The translations under genes and the position numbers were made by a program. Below are positions 31,055-43,683 of a stretch of 64,000 nucleotides of DNA, piece after piece. The stretch is from contig JAGPYM010000004.1 of the NCBI GenBank assembly GCA_020736575.1, positions 1,674,001 to 1,738,000 on the forward strand, in the 5' to 3' direction. Each line of letters opens with the position of its first letter. Position 1 is the stretch's first letter. Below the pieces are notes generated by a model. The model made no database searches. It worked only from the letters and a program-made list of their open reading frames with translations, and was not told the origin of the DNA. This stretch comes from Thelonectria olida (taxonomy: Eukaryota; Ascomycota; Sordariomycetes; Hypocreales; Nectriaceae).

Positions 31055-32651
31055 TTAAGACAAAAGCCCGCCTGGATCCCGCAATTCCGGTTCGTTCTTG
31101 CCGTGAATATTTAGCCTTAGATCGGGCTGGGACTGTGGGATAGTTTGGAGTTCCGTCCCCGAGCTCCGATTTCTGGCTCGAGATGATCTGGTGTTCAAAG
31201 GGCCGAGAAGCCCACCAAGATCCTGAAGCAACGCTGTTGAGCCGCGACGAAGGCCTCCGTTACCAGCCGTTACAGAAGGAGCTGGAGGGGTATGGGGCGG
31301 TCCTAAATCGCCGTTAGAGGAGGCATGACTACCCGGTCGAAGGCTCCCGTTGCTTTCTCGGGGAGGGTCCAGAAGCCCTCCAACATCGAAGAATGAGACG
31401 CGACGAGGCGTATTAAGAGAATCACTCCTCGTTTGCGTTAAGGAGTCGTGGGGGAGCAAGGAGTCATCGCTGCGCTCGGCGTTGCTACGTTGACGTTGTG
31501 GGAATTGCCAGCGTTCGAGATCTTGATCCATCTTTCTGACAACAGGCGCAGGCGTGAACTGCCGAGTGCCCTCTTCGGGGCTATCGGGCTCATTTCGTAG
31601 TTCGGGATCGACAGTAATTCCCATGTCTCGGACAAGATCTTCGTCGCTGCCCCAGTGGCGGTGCAGGGTTGGTCTTCGGGGATGGAGGGATGGGTCAAAG
31701 GACTCGGCCACCGAAACTCGGCGGAACTTCTGCTTCTTCAGACCTCGGTCTCGCATGAACGAGCCTAGTACTAGGGAATTGGCGGAGGCGGTTGCAAATA
31801 AGATCTCAACCGAAGCCAGAAGGGATCGATACTGTTGTCGGCCATCTTCGCGAATGATGTTAGGAACTCGGTAGAATGTGACGCCGACCACCGATAAGCT
31901 GAGGGAGAAAAGCATCACCAGCTGAATTTTCCTCTTCAAAGTCATTGAGCTAGTAACAATAATGGGAACTGGGAAAATGACAAGCAACAAGTCGGTAAAG
32001 ACGTTACAGACTGCCATGGTAATGAGCTGGACGTAGCCCTGGCGGCATTGGCCACCGGGATCCGGCAAAACTTGCCAGTAGTGGCTGAAGGGCTGGCATT
32101 CGACGAGATCGCTTATGAGAACGGCGACGAAGGTGATGGCAAGAATAATGCGAATGGCGCGTAGGGTGGTTTGCCAAGCATGTTCCCAGGTGGTGAGTGT
32201 CAATCGACAAAGGAACTCGAGAACTGCTGCCTTGAGAATCCATATCCTGCATTTCTCGAGTTAGCATAACCGTTTTTTGATTGTCAAATTGAGGCAGGGA
32301 TTGGCACGCCACATACGTCGCCGCGTAGAAAACCCGACTGGCCAATACAAGGCCACTGGCGATTTCTTTTCTCCTTATGGCTTCGTCACTGAGTTCGATA
32401 CCGTCGAAATTGGCATTGTTGGTGCCGTAGAGGAGGATGTAGTGAACGCAGCCCATGCGCAGGTACAATGGAATCAATGCGAGGGCAGCGACGCGGTCTT
32501 CAGTGAAGAGTCGTTCGGTTCGTATAAAGCGACCGGCGAGTCGCAAGAGGATGATCAGAGTGCAGAACGACGTTGCCCACCAACACACTAATAGCGTGGG
32601 CTTGTCGTACTTGAATTCGCGGAGAGCGGGAGGATCTGAATAGAGCGTCAT
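31055..32651 (-). CDS. Seven-TM rhodopsin-domain integral membrane protein
   Basis: Two exons, 32651-32317 and 32246-31055, giving 508 aa. The 70-bp intron has a GTATGT donor, GCTAAC branch site and GCAG acceptor and joins in phase 2 (FYAATIWILKAAVLEFLCRL). Seven hydrophobic segments fill the first ~290 residues. The features are those of the fungal 'rhodopsin domain' family (PTH11-related but without a CFEM domain): an aromatic/charged first loop, VAVLISDLVECQPFSHYW, a PGGQCRQGY motif, FTDLLLVIFPVPI and a terminal SANSLVLGSFMRD. The remaining ~215 residues are a cytosolic, Ser/Arg/Pro-rich tail with three GGLL-containing segments (VGGLLDPP, LGGLLGPL and PGGLLS at the very C-terminus). Ligand and function of this family are mostly unknown. 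The ATG at 32651 is the first in frame. Confidence 0.88.
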
Positions 32652-35600
32652 GGTGACGGCGACAGTGCTCCACGCCCGTCGTCCTCCGCAGAGGGCTCGA
32701 CGAGCGAGGTTTGCGGAACGAGTTCGGCCTTAGAGGTACTGAAGCTGATCAGAGCGCATAAAACGCAGGAGGTCGAAGCGGACGGTGTGGTGTTGTGCCT
32801 GGAATGTCTTGAGGGTTCAGCCAGGCATGGGGTGGCCGACGGTGGCACTGAGGCGGGAGCGGAAGCGGTAGCGGCAGAGCAGACGTCGGATTCATTAAAT
32901 CAGCGGCCGATGGCGACAGTCAAACACCATCAAGAAGATGAGCAGGAGAAGATGGGCGCTGGAGACCAACGACAAGGCTGGAGCTGGCAAGCTGGCCTAA
33001 GCAGGGACAAAGTCGAGGTCGGAGGATCGAAACGGGGGTGGGCGAGTAGTTGAGAGCCAGGAACACATTCACAATGCTGCGTAATCTGAAGGCGTCGAGT
33101 GGAAGCGAGTGCGAAAACCCCGTGATGTGAATAGATGAGATGTATGATCGTAGTAGTGATTCCCTAACTCGAGATGGAGACCAATCGGCGCATGTGCAGC
33201 GAGCGAGAACTGGCAAAGGTGAAAGATGAGAAGAAGTCTGTGTATGAATGAGAGTGAGTGAGTGTCAGCGGGTGGATGCAGACAAGGTGCGGCTGGTCGC
33301 AAGATATTGCGGAGGCGAGGGTCGTGGGCATGGTCGTGGGTGTGGGCGAATCGAGGCTCGGGGGCAGCATATTCGGTCTAGGTGCTTCGGAGGTCGAGTC
33401 GTCAAGTCGCACACACGACAGCGCCCGTTAGCCTCCAAAAACTGTAGCCCCGGCGTTGAGGAGACCCTTTTCTGATTGCCATTGGGGGGACTTCTCGGGT
33501 GGTGTGGAAGGGGTGGCCCCAGGAAGGACGAGGCAAGGGGCCAAGGATGAGAGGGACGTCCAAGTCCCCACCAAGAAAGACGATGGTTTAGCGCACCTTG
33601 GAGGGAGCCAGGATAGGCCGGAGTAGTCGACTTTTGGCATGGGCTGGAGGGCAGCGACACTAGCTTGAGTCGTTGCTGGCTTGCCTCATGTTCAGCGCGC
33701 CCTGTCGCTGGCACATGGAAGAGACACTACACTACGTATGACGATTCGGGCCTGTTGTGTCCTTTGCCCTCCTGTATGTACGTCGATGCTCTGTGCTCTG
33801 TTCTGTCTGTGTGACCGTTGTGGAATCATGCCATTCCCGCGCAGATACAGCAGGATAGAGGATTGCTAAACTAACCTTGGCCATGCTTATCCTGTAAGGC
33901 TCAGCTTTTAAGCTGTTGTCAACCTGAGCCATGTCTCGAATAGTGCTGCGCTACGGACCGAAACCTCCAACCATGTTTCCCACGCCAGATGCAACGCCCG
34001 AGAGCCTCACGTTCCCTTGGCCTAGACCGCGATCAGGTGGTACGTAGACACCATGGCCAGCGCCATTCGCCGCCGTTCGCCGCCACTTCGCCAGCCCTCT
34101 AGCTTCAGCCGACAGTTGCAGCGGCAGGGGCGGTTTGACGGACGAGGTACGAAGTACAACGAGGTCCCGTAGCCTGAGCGGGAAGCAACGGGACTAACGA
34201 CCCAGCGGAATGGTGCTGATGTGCATTCGCTGATGCGATTCACACCAAATTCAGGGTTGTTGAAGAAATAAAAAAGAAAAAAAGAAAAGAAAAAGAAAGC
34301 TAATCCCTACGATGAGCGCTGATCTAATTCTGTGCAGAACATGAAGGCCAAGCTCTGTGAGCTAGAGTCGTCGGCATGTGGGTTGCAGAAAGAAACAGAT
34401 TGAGTCCTTGACAATCAGATGCTGCCGGTAACGCAGCCCAGTGGAGCAGATCCGATAAAGCAATGCTGTCTGGTCGAGACTCATCACACGAGTGTGAAGC
34501 AATGCTGTACCGCCTTTTGTTGGTGCAGTAATGCTTCCTGCGGTGGGAGCCCTCGGGGCGCAGTCGAGAGGCCAAATGGTTTCGCCTAGGTCGGGGACCA
34601 CCTCTGGTTTGGAATACGCTAACAAAATCGGTCAACTGAGTGAAATGCCACTTGCATCTGCTGTCTCCGCCCAAGGCAAGGCCCCAAACACAACCAGATC
34701 AATCAGTTTTCACGCAGTGGATTTGCTGCACTTCCGTCCCCTCCTCCCCGGATGCCGAGAGATAGCAGTGACCGGGGCTGGCTTTGGGAAGCTGGGGATT
34801 GGTCCACCAGCAATACAAAACGTCCTTTTGATGAGACCTTTTGCTGGACGTCAGCCGGGGTCGCGGTGTGCTTTGTGCACTGATGATCCAGGAAGTGGCG
34901 CATTTTTGTGGCGTTCTGGCCCTGCCAAAGAAAAAAAAAATGCCGTGATAGTGTCAACCGGATTTGTAAGTTAACGCAAGCTCGCCAACGAACCCGTCAA
35001 GGAGTCACCATCTGGGGTCGCACAGCAGAGCATGCATGAGGTCGACCGGCCAGAGCGCCAATCGAAGCGGTGGTGAGCGATAAGACTCGAAGTAAATGCA
35101 CCTATGACTCGGCCAAGACTGGCTGTGTCTGGTTGTCGTCGGGCAATTACGCCAAGTTCAATCTTCACGTGGCGATTGGACGGCAATGGCGGTGATGGCT
35201 TATTGTTGGCACTGACTATGTTGGCTTTGGACAACAAGAGCCGTTCCAAGATCCGACGTGATGAAAGCCAGTGTGCGCAGACAATATGCAGATATCAGCA
35301 CCATTACCAGTCTGTTCACCGAGTCAGGGATCTTTCCACTATAAGTGCCGCTGTCCAGAGAGCCTCCACCATATCGGGCGTGTGCAGGAGACTCAAGGAA
35401 AAGCAGCTTAACGTGAAGCGTCTCTGTGCGTCCGGCACTGGAGATTTTCCATCTTGTTTAGCATCGACATTGGCATTGGGGCTTGATCCTCAGAAATGAA
35501 CTGCCAGCTGGGCCCCTCATCGTCAGCTCGGGCGTTGGTGTCTTGTCTTGTCACTGCAACGTCTAACTCGGAGTGGAGATGGGTGCACGCTCTCCTCGTT

Positions 35601-38600
35601 CGATAGCTTGAATGGCTGGGGACACCAAGCTGGAGCCCAACAGGAGCTAGGCCCACGCTGGGCTTGTTGCATTCGCAGTGGTTTTGGCTCCAATCTGGAC
35701 CGTCGTTTCGCTCCCCAGGTCTGCAGACTGTGCATGTTGGCCAGGCCCGATGTCCCAGCACGTCCCATTCTGGCGTCCCATCATCAGGGATCCTTGCGAC
35801 GCCGGTCGTACATCACGCGACAATGTCGTATGTGTTGCCCAGCTGGGCCCTGCTGATCCTAGCAGGCAGCCTCTTTTCCTTCGCAAAGACTGGTCGCCTG
35901 GAGGTCTGGATTTTGGTTTTCAATTTTGAGCTCCCACAACTCGCAAGCTTCCCCGGCCAAAAGTGCCCTTGCTCCTTGATCTAGCAACTCGTCTGTCGAC
36001 AACTCCCAAGGTTGGGCCGCGTCTTATTCCGAGTGGCTGCTTGAGGCGTCAGGGCCCTGGTTCCAACCCTCGTCTGCCCGTTCTGCTGGGACGGGATCTA
36101 ACGGGTTGAGAGAAGTTTGAATTTCGGCATGTGGTGGTTGTAGCGGTGGTGGCGGGCGTATCAACTGTCGCTCACGGTTACGACGACAAAGTAGGTGCTG
36201 ATAGTGACTTGCGTAGAATCATGTTTCTCACTAACAATTGCGCTCCTCCCCTCGGTAGACATTCAATCGCATTGCTGTTGCTTGCGAGTGGCTTCCGTGT
36301 GAAATGGCCAGAGTTGTGTTCCTGAGGCGTCAAGTCGACTCCAGGTGGGATGGAAGGAACTGACTGGTAGGGCAGTACCCACACGTCCCAAGCTCTTGGC
36401 GCAAACTGGCCCACCACCCGAGGTCCCAATCCAACGCTGCCATGTCGTCTCCCTCCTCGTGCAGACGGAGGTGCTTCTCTCCCCAGATACTTGTCAAATA
36501 ATGTCCGGACTTGCTTCTTGTTATCCTGGTCCTTAATCCCGATATTACTAGATGCATCCCCTGGTTTCTCACCTATCAGAATTCACCATTCGCTTAATTC
36601 ATCGACTCTTCCTATCGAATCGTACCTATCCTTATCCTCGGGCCCCTCCAGCGACGCCACAGCCCACGTCCTTATCAGCATCGTACGTACGTATGACTAT
36701 TCGTACTCGGTACGCCTCACTGAATACCTACCTATCTATCGCTATCCCATTCCCACCACGCTCCCCACTCCCATGCCTTATCTCTTCGCCTGCGGTAAAT
36801 TGTGGGCTGGCTAAACCCCCCCCCAAGCACTTTATGACGGTGGGATACGACCAGCTACAGGTGCAACTCGGTTGCCGCCGCATGAGCATGAGCATGAGCG
36901 ACGGCGCGTCTGCGCAGTAATAGCGAGCGCATCGACCCCCTCAATCCCTCTAGGTTTGGGTAATGCGTCCAAGCGAGGCCCAAGGCATACTCAGGGGCTC
37001 ATGATAGCCAAGACTACCTACACCCAATTCGCATCATGTCCAAGATGAAGGATGAGAGCATCTCCCGGCTGTGACGGCTGCGACCAGGAAGACCCTCGCA
37101 CTTAATTCACGTCATGCCCCCGCCAAATCCTCCGCCAGCCCCGTGCTCTTGTGTCGAGCGCTTGCTACGTACCTACCTACGAAGTCTGCCAGCCGTCGGG
37201 ACGGACGACTCGGCATGCGTCCGTGAGAACCTGTTGTCGCTTGTCAAAAGGGAGATCCGCCCGTAGCGGCACACCATGGCGCCAGCCTCCAGCAACCCTT
37301 AGCAGTTGACAAGGACGATCCCAGGTCGTATCCAGAGCTCTCCAGAGACCAAAGCTCAGAGATCGCCACCCCGCCGCCCGACTGTCAGTCTGTCACTGGC
37401 ACGCTGGTAGCACCACTCATGTTGTTCCATGGTTCCTACGAATTTCATGTGTGCTGAAGCTGCGACTCCTGCTATCCATCACGAAGAGGCCTATCTACGA
37501 AGTATGAGACCCATCATTCTGCAGACAAAATTTGTCTGCTAATTCGTCTACGCCGCGGCTTCTCCTCCTCCCTCCTCTTGGCATCAGCCGAGGCATGATG
37601 GCGGCGCATGCCCCGTGATACTATGTTGCACCAACAAACATAGGCTTGAAGATCGCTTCCTGCTCTGCACATGTCTCCTCGCAAACGAGCGTTTGCTTCG
37701 TGCTGTACGCAAATGCCAAGCCTTCCTCTGTCGCCCGGCTCTGCACCTTGACTTCTACATTTGCAATTGCTTTCCTCCGCCTTTATGCCGGCACATTGAC
37801 ATCCACAAGCTCCCTATGGAGGGGCGCACTCTGCGGCCTGGGCTTGGGCGTGCTGTTCAGCTGATGCGGCTTAGTCTGACCGAAGCATTCACTGATTGGG
37901 GTCCAAGGCTGACACCAGCATCATTGACGCGGGGTTGGGGTTGATTCACAGAATTTTCACGGCTAACTAGTTACTGCTTGGGCATGCTCGTTGGAAACAA
38001 CCATCACCAAGAGATTGACTTCGACCAACCTCATGAGTCTCAACACCACTCCTCAACATTTTGATCTGGAAGCCTTCTAGACTGAAACCTAGCCAGCCAC
38101 ATCGCTTCCCCCGCATATTGCTTGGCGGGCTTGCCGGTTGCTTGCTCGAGACGGACCAAGCCACCAGCCGTAAGGCTAACATTCGCAAGACCGGCGGTCC
38201 TCGAGCACAAAACTATCGCGAGCCAAGCGCGACTCAGGAGTCTCAGGGGCCTAGCTGTTGGCTTGTAGAAGGCAATCAAACCTTCTTCCCAGATTCCTAT
38301 TTCGGCCATGCTAACTCCTTGGCTGCAATCGGTGTGTCAACGGGTTTTCCCCATCCTTGCTCCTTCAATCATGCCCGCTAGATTGGGCGAGAACTGGACG
38401 GGCACTACTAAACTCAAAAGATTTGATATCAAACGTCAGCCCAATGCGAGTTCATGGGGCTTAGGATCTGGCCAATCTCGATCTCCCCGGCGAGATGTCC
38501 GTTGTCAAAATCGGCCGAGACACACCGACGCTGCTCAAGGATGTCGATTCTCAGAGTTTCGGGATCGGCCGTTGCGTCCGTATGCCTCGCAACTTCGATA

Positions 38601-38944
38601 TCTGACGGTCTCGACAAGCCTCAATTAGGAAAGAACCTTGAGGCGTTCGGTTGCAAGGTTAGATATCGAAACACACCCGGTTTGAGTGCGGGCGCGTGGC
38701 CACCGAGTAGTTCTTCACCTTCCCTTTGGGGACACACACACCACACGCAGACAAAGCTAGCTTTCCCCCATGTGTTGGTGGCTGCGCTTTTTACGAACCG
38801 TCCGCTTAAGCGAGGCGGTATTCGTCATTCTAGTCGACATTGTTGGCGATCAATGATGAGGTGCAATGCATGTCTTTGATACCTTGGTAGTTTGTAGCCC
38901 TATCGCCCTATCGCCCTATCTCCTGCATGAGTCGTCACTCGTCG
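32652..38944. other. Gene-poor region, 6.3 kb
   Basis: This stretch runs from the start of the rhodopsin-domain gene to the end of the tubulin cofactor D gene. Many short frames exist on both strands (up to ~150 codons), but none shows a domain or a consistent exon chain. Small points of note are a 43-residue Cys-rich frame at 33738-33869, a 53-residue frame with a hydrophobic N-terminus at 35823-35984, and three tandem GCCCTATC units at 38897-38920. No tRNA, transposase or terminal repeats were recognised. The first few hundred bases should be the promoter and leader of the membrane-protein gene. Confidence 0.45.
38897..38920. repeat. Short tandem repeat (GCCCTATC)x3
   Basis: Three perfect 8-bp units lie just after the tubulin cofactor D stop codon, in its 3' flank. 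This is a minor slippage repeat with no assigned role. Confidence 0.8.
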
Positions 38945-41900
38945 TCATCCTAGTCGTAGATCCTCCACGACAGACTTGATCTGTGGCTTCTTTGCCTGAG
39001 CCCAATCAACCCCCTTTAATCGCTGCGCAGATTCCTCATCTGCTAAGAGGATCCAGAGCGCATCGACTACCATGCTTCTGACTCGAGGCCACGGGTGATA
39101 GAGCAGAGCCCCGAGGCGCTTCCGAGCCTCCTGGGCGCCTCCCTGGTCTCGCATCGATGCGACTCCTGAGTAGACCTTGACACACGCCTCAAGCTTGCGC
39201 ACATTGCCAGTCTTGTAAGCCGCCTTTTGCGTCCTCAGACACAGGGTGCGGAAGTTGACTGAGCTCTTCTGGAAGGAGCCCACCTGGAACAGGAATGCCA
39301 CAATCTCTAGCGTTGGGACCAAGACTCGGTCCTGGCCCTCTCTCGTCTTGAGGTTTTGCAGAAGCGCCTGGCAGACCAGGTCCAGGCTCTCGGGGCTCTC
39401 TTCACAGTATCCGGAGAGCGCGGCCCGGCTGGCGATGACCAGGTCCTCGTTGCCCGTGTCGGCGGACGTGACGAAGCCGGCCATGAGCTCCGCCGTCCAA
39501 GCACTCGGATCGGATGCGGCCAGCTCGTGGAGCAGGGGTTGCAGGTGGTTGAGGGAGTGGAGACGGAGGAGGGTGTCGAAGTACGTCTTGGAGGAGAAGG
39601 TGAGCTGGCGGAACCGCGCGGCAGGGCTGTATCATGAACGTTAGCAAGCTGGACTTGGTCGGTGGTGCTTTTGTAAACAAACCCTTCTTTGAGGGCGAGT
39701 GCCACAGCAGCTTGGGCCTCTGGACGGACTCGATCGAGCTTCTCTGCGGAGAGACGGAGCGTGCTGAAGAAGAGGGCGCGAACTGATGCCTCTACCCATT
39801 CGTCTTTGGTCACCATCTCGCTCAACTTGTTCCAAAGAGTTCTAACGGCCCTGAGGGCTTGAACGCGGACGTGAGAGCCGACGTCGCCTCGTGCATTAGT
39901 AGTGTAGTCATTCAAGCCATCTGCAATCAAGCCCAAGAACTCCATGGGCTTGTCGTGAAGAATGCGGCTCTGCGTGAGGCTCTGCAGGATTGCCACTCTG
40001 GTATCGACCTCCTTGTCCCAATTCCAACGTTCCAGGATCGCTCTACGAGCAACGTCGTCGGATAAGGCAGCAAGAGGCTGCGCGATTGTCAAGGCGGAAA
40101 AGTAGCCGTTGCCGTGAGTATCGGTACGGCTTGTGGGTTGACGCTGGACCTTGTTAGCCCACTCTGCTAGAATGGCCGTTCGATCATCTGGCTGGGAGAA
40201 GATCAGGAAAGTCAAGGCGGCTTCTGCGGCGGGCTCGACGGTTTCTGCTTCGTTGCGGTTCAGCCATGTTGGGATGATGGAGCGCAGCGAGGAAATAAAC
40301 CGCGCCACTGGATCGCTAGGTTTGTCTGATGCGTCGAGAGCAGACACGAGAGCTAAATAACCAGACTTGTCCTGGAGAGAGAGGAGCTCGTGGCCAATGG
40401 GCAGACTTTCTGATGGCGAGCCGAGAACTGCCACTTGAAGAATGGGAAGCAAGGAGACAACAAGCCGGCTCGCTGCCTCGGCGAGAAGCTCCGTCCGTCG
40501 GTAGGCCGTGGACTGGAGATCGTCCAAGACGGCCGTGACAGATGCGAGGATTTGATGGATGAGGGAGATGTCGGCGTCAGTCTCTGGGCTCACAAAAGAA
40601 GGAAAGGTATCTATGGTTGCGGCGAGACAGAGCAGCAGTCCATGGCGTTCTTCCACCTGTCGAGATTGAAGAGTCTTCAACTGAGCCTCGATGCGCTCGA
40701 CGGAACTTCTGAATCGGGCGATGGGGCCTTGAGGGTCTGATTTGGAGAGCTCGAGTGTCAAGACACCCAACGTCGTGCCACAGACTCGCCTAGAGGGCCC
40801 ATCGAGATCCCCGATGCCTCGCCATCCAAGAATAGTATCCATAGCTGCTTCTCCATATTGGCTGGCCAGCCTCGTTGCACTCACAGCCACTTCCTCGATG
40901 GCTCGTGATCGTCGGGCGACAGCGTGATAGTCAACAGTCTGGACTACCCAGATTCCCTGCTCGACGGTGTCAGGGTGACGACCGACGAGCTCCTGCAGGG
41001 CAGCGGATGCACCACGTCTGATATTGCCTGCGGGGTCCAACGACGCCGTCACAACGAGTTCCGTCCCCAAAACCTGCAGGATGGAGCTAGAAGCCGGGTG
41101 TGCCTTGGCTGCGAAGACGGATCGCGTAGGGATCGCAAGCAGTTCTTGGGTAGAGTACCGTCGAGCCAGAGCCCAGATACCAAAGCACGCCGCATCACGC
41201 ACGTTAGATCCCATACTGCCTCCGGAGATGCTCCGTTGCTCAAACGACAAGCCCAGCAGAAGAGCATGGACAATGTCCGAGAGCTGTTCGGCGGGAGGTG
41301 ATCGCCGGTACAGCAAATGAGACAGAGTCAGCATCAGACCGTGCCATTCGAGATTGCTAACGGCGGAGAGGTCTCTGACTGGCTTGGTACCGGCTGATTT
41401 GGACCAGAGAACGTTTCGGTTCAGCGACTCAAGCACAGCCTCGACGACCTGCGACGCCATGTCGGGGTCAAGCTTCAGGGTGATGATGCTCAGCGCCTTG
41501 CTGGCCGCAAATCGAACCGGCGTGTCGTTGTCAGCGAGGGACTCGAGGAGATATCCGATGGCGGTTTCTGTGAGCTCAGTGCCCATCATGTCTTGCCGCG
41601 CATTTCGCAGAAGCAAGACGACAACGGTGCGAATAACCTTGAGGATCGTCTTCCTTGCCAACGCAAAGGATACAATGGCTCTTGAAAAGTCATCCTCGCT
41701 TGTTGAGATCGTGTGAACAGCGTAGAAAATCGAGGGCAGGTAAGGGTTCATATCAGAGGTATCTGAAGAGGATCGCAACACGCCGGCAAGGAAAGACAGA
41801 ACCCCAAGATAAAAGTAGGCGGTCTGGGGAGGCGAATCCTTTTGAGGTTTCAAAGAAGCCAACGACCAGTGAACGAGGCTCTCCAGGACTCCCAGTTGCT

Positions 41901-42695
41901 GCATGTCTCGACGAGTAGCCATTCTCACCAACATGGCCTTGGCAGCGTCTCTTTCCTTGCCCGGTGTTCCTAGGTACTTGATAGCAAGAGGAATCATTCT
42001 CACGGTGATGCCGGGGAGGTTTTCAGGCCATGTAAAGCCCTGAATGTCGGGAGCAGCGACATCTTGCAAGTCGACCGACGAGATGGTGGACAGATCAAAG
42101 GGTGCGAGCAACAAGTGCGAGAGCCAAAGCAAGACAACGTAGCGCTCTTCCCAGGACCACTTGGTCAGAGAATGCTCATCCGTCGAGGGCTGTTCGGATT
42201 CCTCGATGGCAAGGAGCAGCAGTTCCAGATACTTTGTCTCGACATTGAGGAACCGGACAATAACCTTTTCTCCCCTGATCTTGCAGAAGGTGTACAGGAT
42301 CTTGCAAATGGCGAACTCGACAGACACCAGCAACTTGGACCGAGACGAGAGAGTCTTGCCGCGGTGCCGAGTCTGGAGGTGTTTGAGAAAGGCCTCTGCC
42401 AGCTTGGGGATCCACTTGGGCAGATACGGATCAAGCAGCTGTGGCAGCTCTTGAAAAGGATCGAGCAGCTAATGAACAGGATCAGCAAGTCCAACGACCC
42501 AGAAACACAAATACGAGAACGCACAGTCGAGGTCAATCGAAAGATCTCTTTAGCTCGAACGCGCGAGCGAACCCTTGAGCCGCCATGGCCGTCAGACTTC
42601 CACAAGAAATTGTGGAGAGAGCGGTCAAAGTCACCGAGCAGATCTGCCGAGATCTTCTGCAGTTTGATGTCAAAGTCAGCCTCCGGTGCGTCCAT
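38945..42695 (-). CDS. Tubulin-specific chaperone D (tubulin folding cofactor D)
   Basis: Large HEAT-repeat chaperone that captures beta-tubulin and helps form and recycle the alpha/beta-tubulin dimer (TBCD in animals, Alp1 in fission yeast, CIN1 in budding yeast). Three exons: 42695-42525, 42468-39683 and 39626-38945, giving 1212 aa. Intron 1 is 56 bp (GTGCGT...TTAG, phase 0) and intron 2 is 57 bp (GTTTGT...ACAG with GCTAAC branch, phase 2). The joins restore family-like sequence: LLDPFQELPQLLDPYLPKWI, then RYVVLLWLSHLLLAPFDLSTI. Further support is PARFRQLTFSSKTYFDTLLRLHSLNHLQPLL near the C-terminus. Length matches the family (~1150-1250). The ATG at 42695 starts a conserved acidic N-terminus. 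Confidence 0.93.
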
Positions 42696-43683
42696 GTTGG
42701 CTGAGGACAGCTGCAGGAGGCAATCCTAGGAGTTTCAGGAGCTCCAGGCCGGGACTGTTGGCGGGACGGGATCCGTGAGCGAGATAGATGTCTGTGGGCG
42801 TCGCAGCTAGGCAACACCTGAAAAGAGGAAAATTCTGAGCAGCTAGATGGGCCAAGAGTATGATAAGCTCATTGCGAGCTTACATGGAAGAAAGACCCGT
42901 CGTCGAGCTTGAAGAATGGGTTCTTGGCTTACTGGATCGTCGAATCCAGAGGAAAGTCGAAACACGATGGACATTGTTGCATGTCCACAGTGTAGACAGT
43001 GCGATCCGATGCTGTCTCGCACTAACCTCTTTTTCGATCCCCGTGCGCACGTCGTGCCAGGATTAAGGATCTGACCTCCAAGCATCAAAGCTCTTGACCA
43101 ACCCACGTCAAGTCTTGGAAATTCTCCTAGAAACCTGAAACAGGCGTCGGCTCCGCGAACCCTTGTCGACGATACCATTCAGATTGGAGGGCACGGCATA
43201 ATGTTGCATCGTTATGCTCAAGGGTTTTCGGCTTGTAGGGACAGAGTACTGTAATCAATTGAGACCTGTTTTTAGCATCATGTTCCATCTTCGGGGATAC
43301 ACAAACACATGCTTGAAGAAGAAATCTGCCGTGGCATAAGAAATCCAGAAAGTTCATCTTAAAACTTGTCATCCTCAGGTAGGAGGGTATCTAGCAACAT
43401 ATCCTCTAAAAAAGAAGGGTATCAAACATTAATGCACGTCTGCAGAGGCCCCCTCATGCAGATCCCATCCAAGTGATTGACATAGAGCAAATCGCCCCAG
43501 CCACATTCATGTGTCAACTCCAAAATCGCCGTATCCTTGATGCCCGAGCCAGTGCACCATTCTACCCATATGCTCCGTAAATGCCCATTCTAGCCCGGAA
43601 TTTTAAAAAAAAAAAAAAAAAAAAGGGGGTGAGAGTCATGAAATTAGAAAGAAACGAAAAAAAGGCTGCCAAAGAAAAGAAGC
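42696..43683. other. Intergenic between tubulin cofactor D and GH76 gene
   Basis: This 988-bp stretch holds the promoter of the cofactor D gene and the 3' flank of the mannanase gene, both on the minus strand. An A20 run (T20 on the transcribed strand) lies at 43,605-43,624, about 60 bp past the mannanase stop codon. No gene was recognised. Confidence 0.5.
43605..43624. repeat. Poly-A/T tract (20 bp) after the mannanase gene
   Basis: Twenty A residues on the plus strand, which is oligo-T on the sense strand of the mannanase gene, directly downstream of its stop codon. It may influence 3'-end formation or nucleosome placement, but that is speculation. Confidence 0.85.

Noticed and set aside
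33265..33714. 149-codon minus-strand frame rich in Pro, Ser and Arg
   Set aside because: Composition reflects GC-rich low-complexity sequence; no domain and no homologue recalled.
35990..36085. tRNA-like B-box (GGTTCCAACCC) with an A-box-like GAGTGGC upstream
   Set aside because: No acceptor stem or clover-leaf pairing could be drawn around it.
36871..36905. Repeated GCATGA units in the desert
   Set aside because: Only three short copies with no unique spacers; not a CRISPR-like or functional array.
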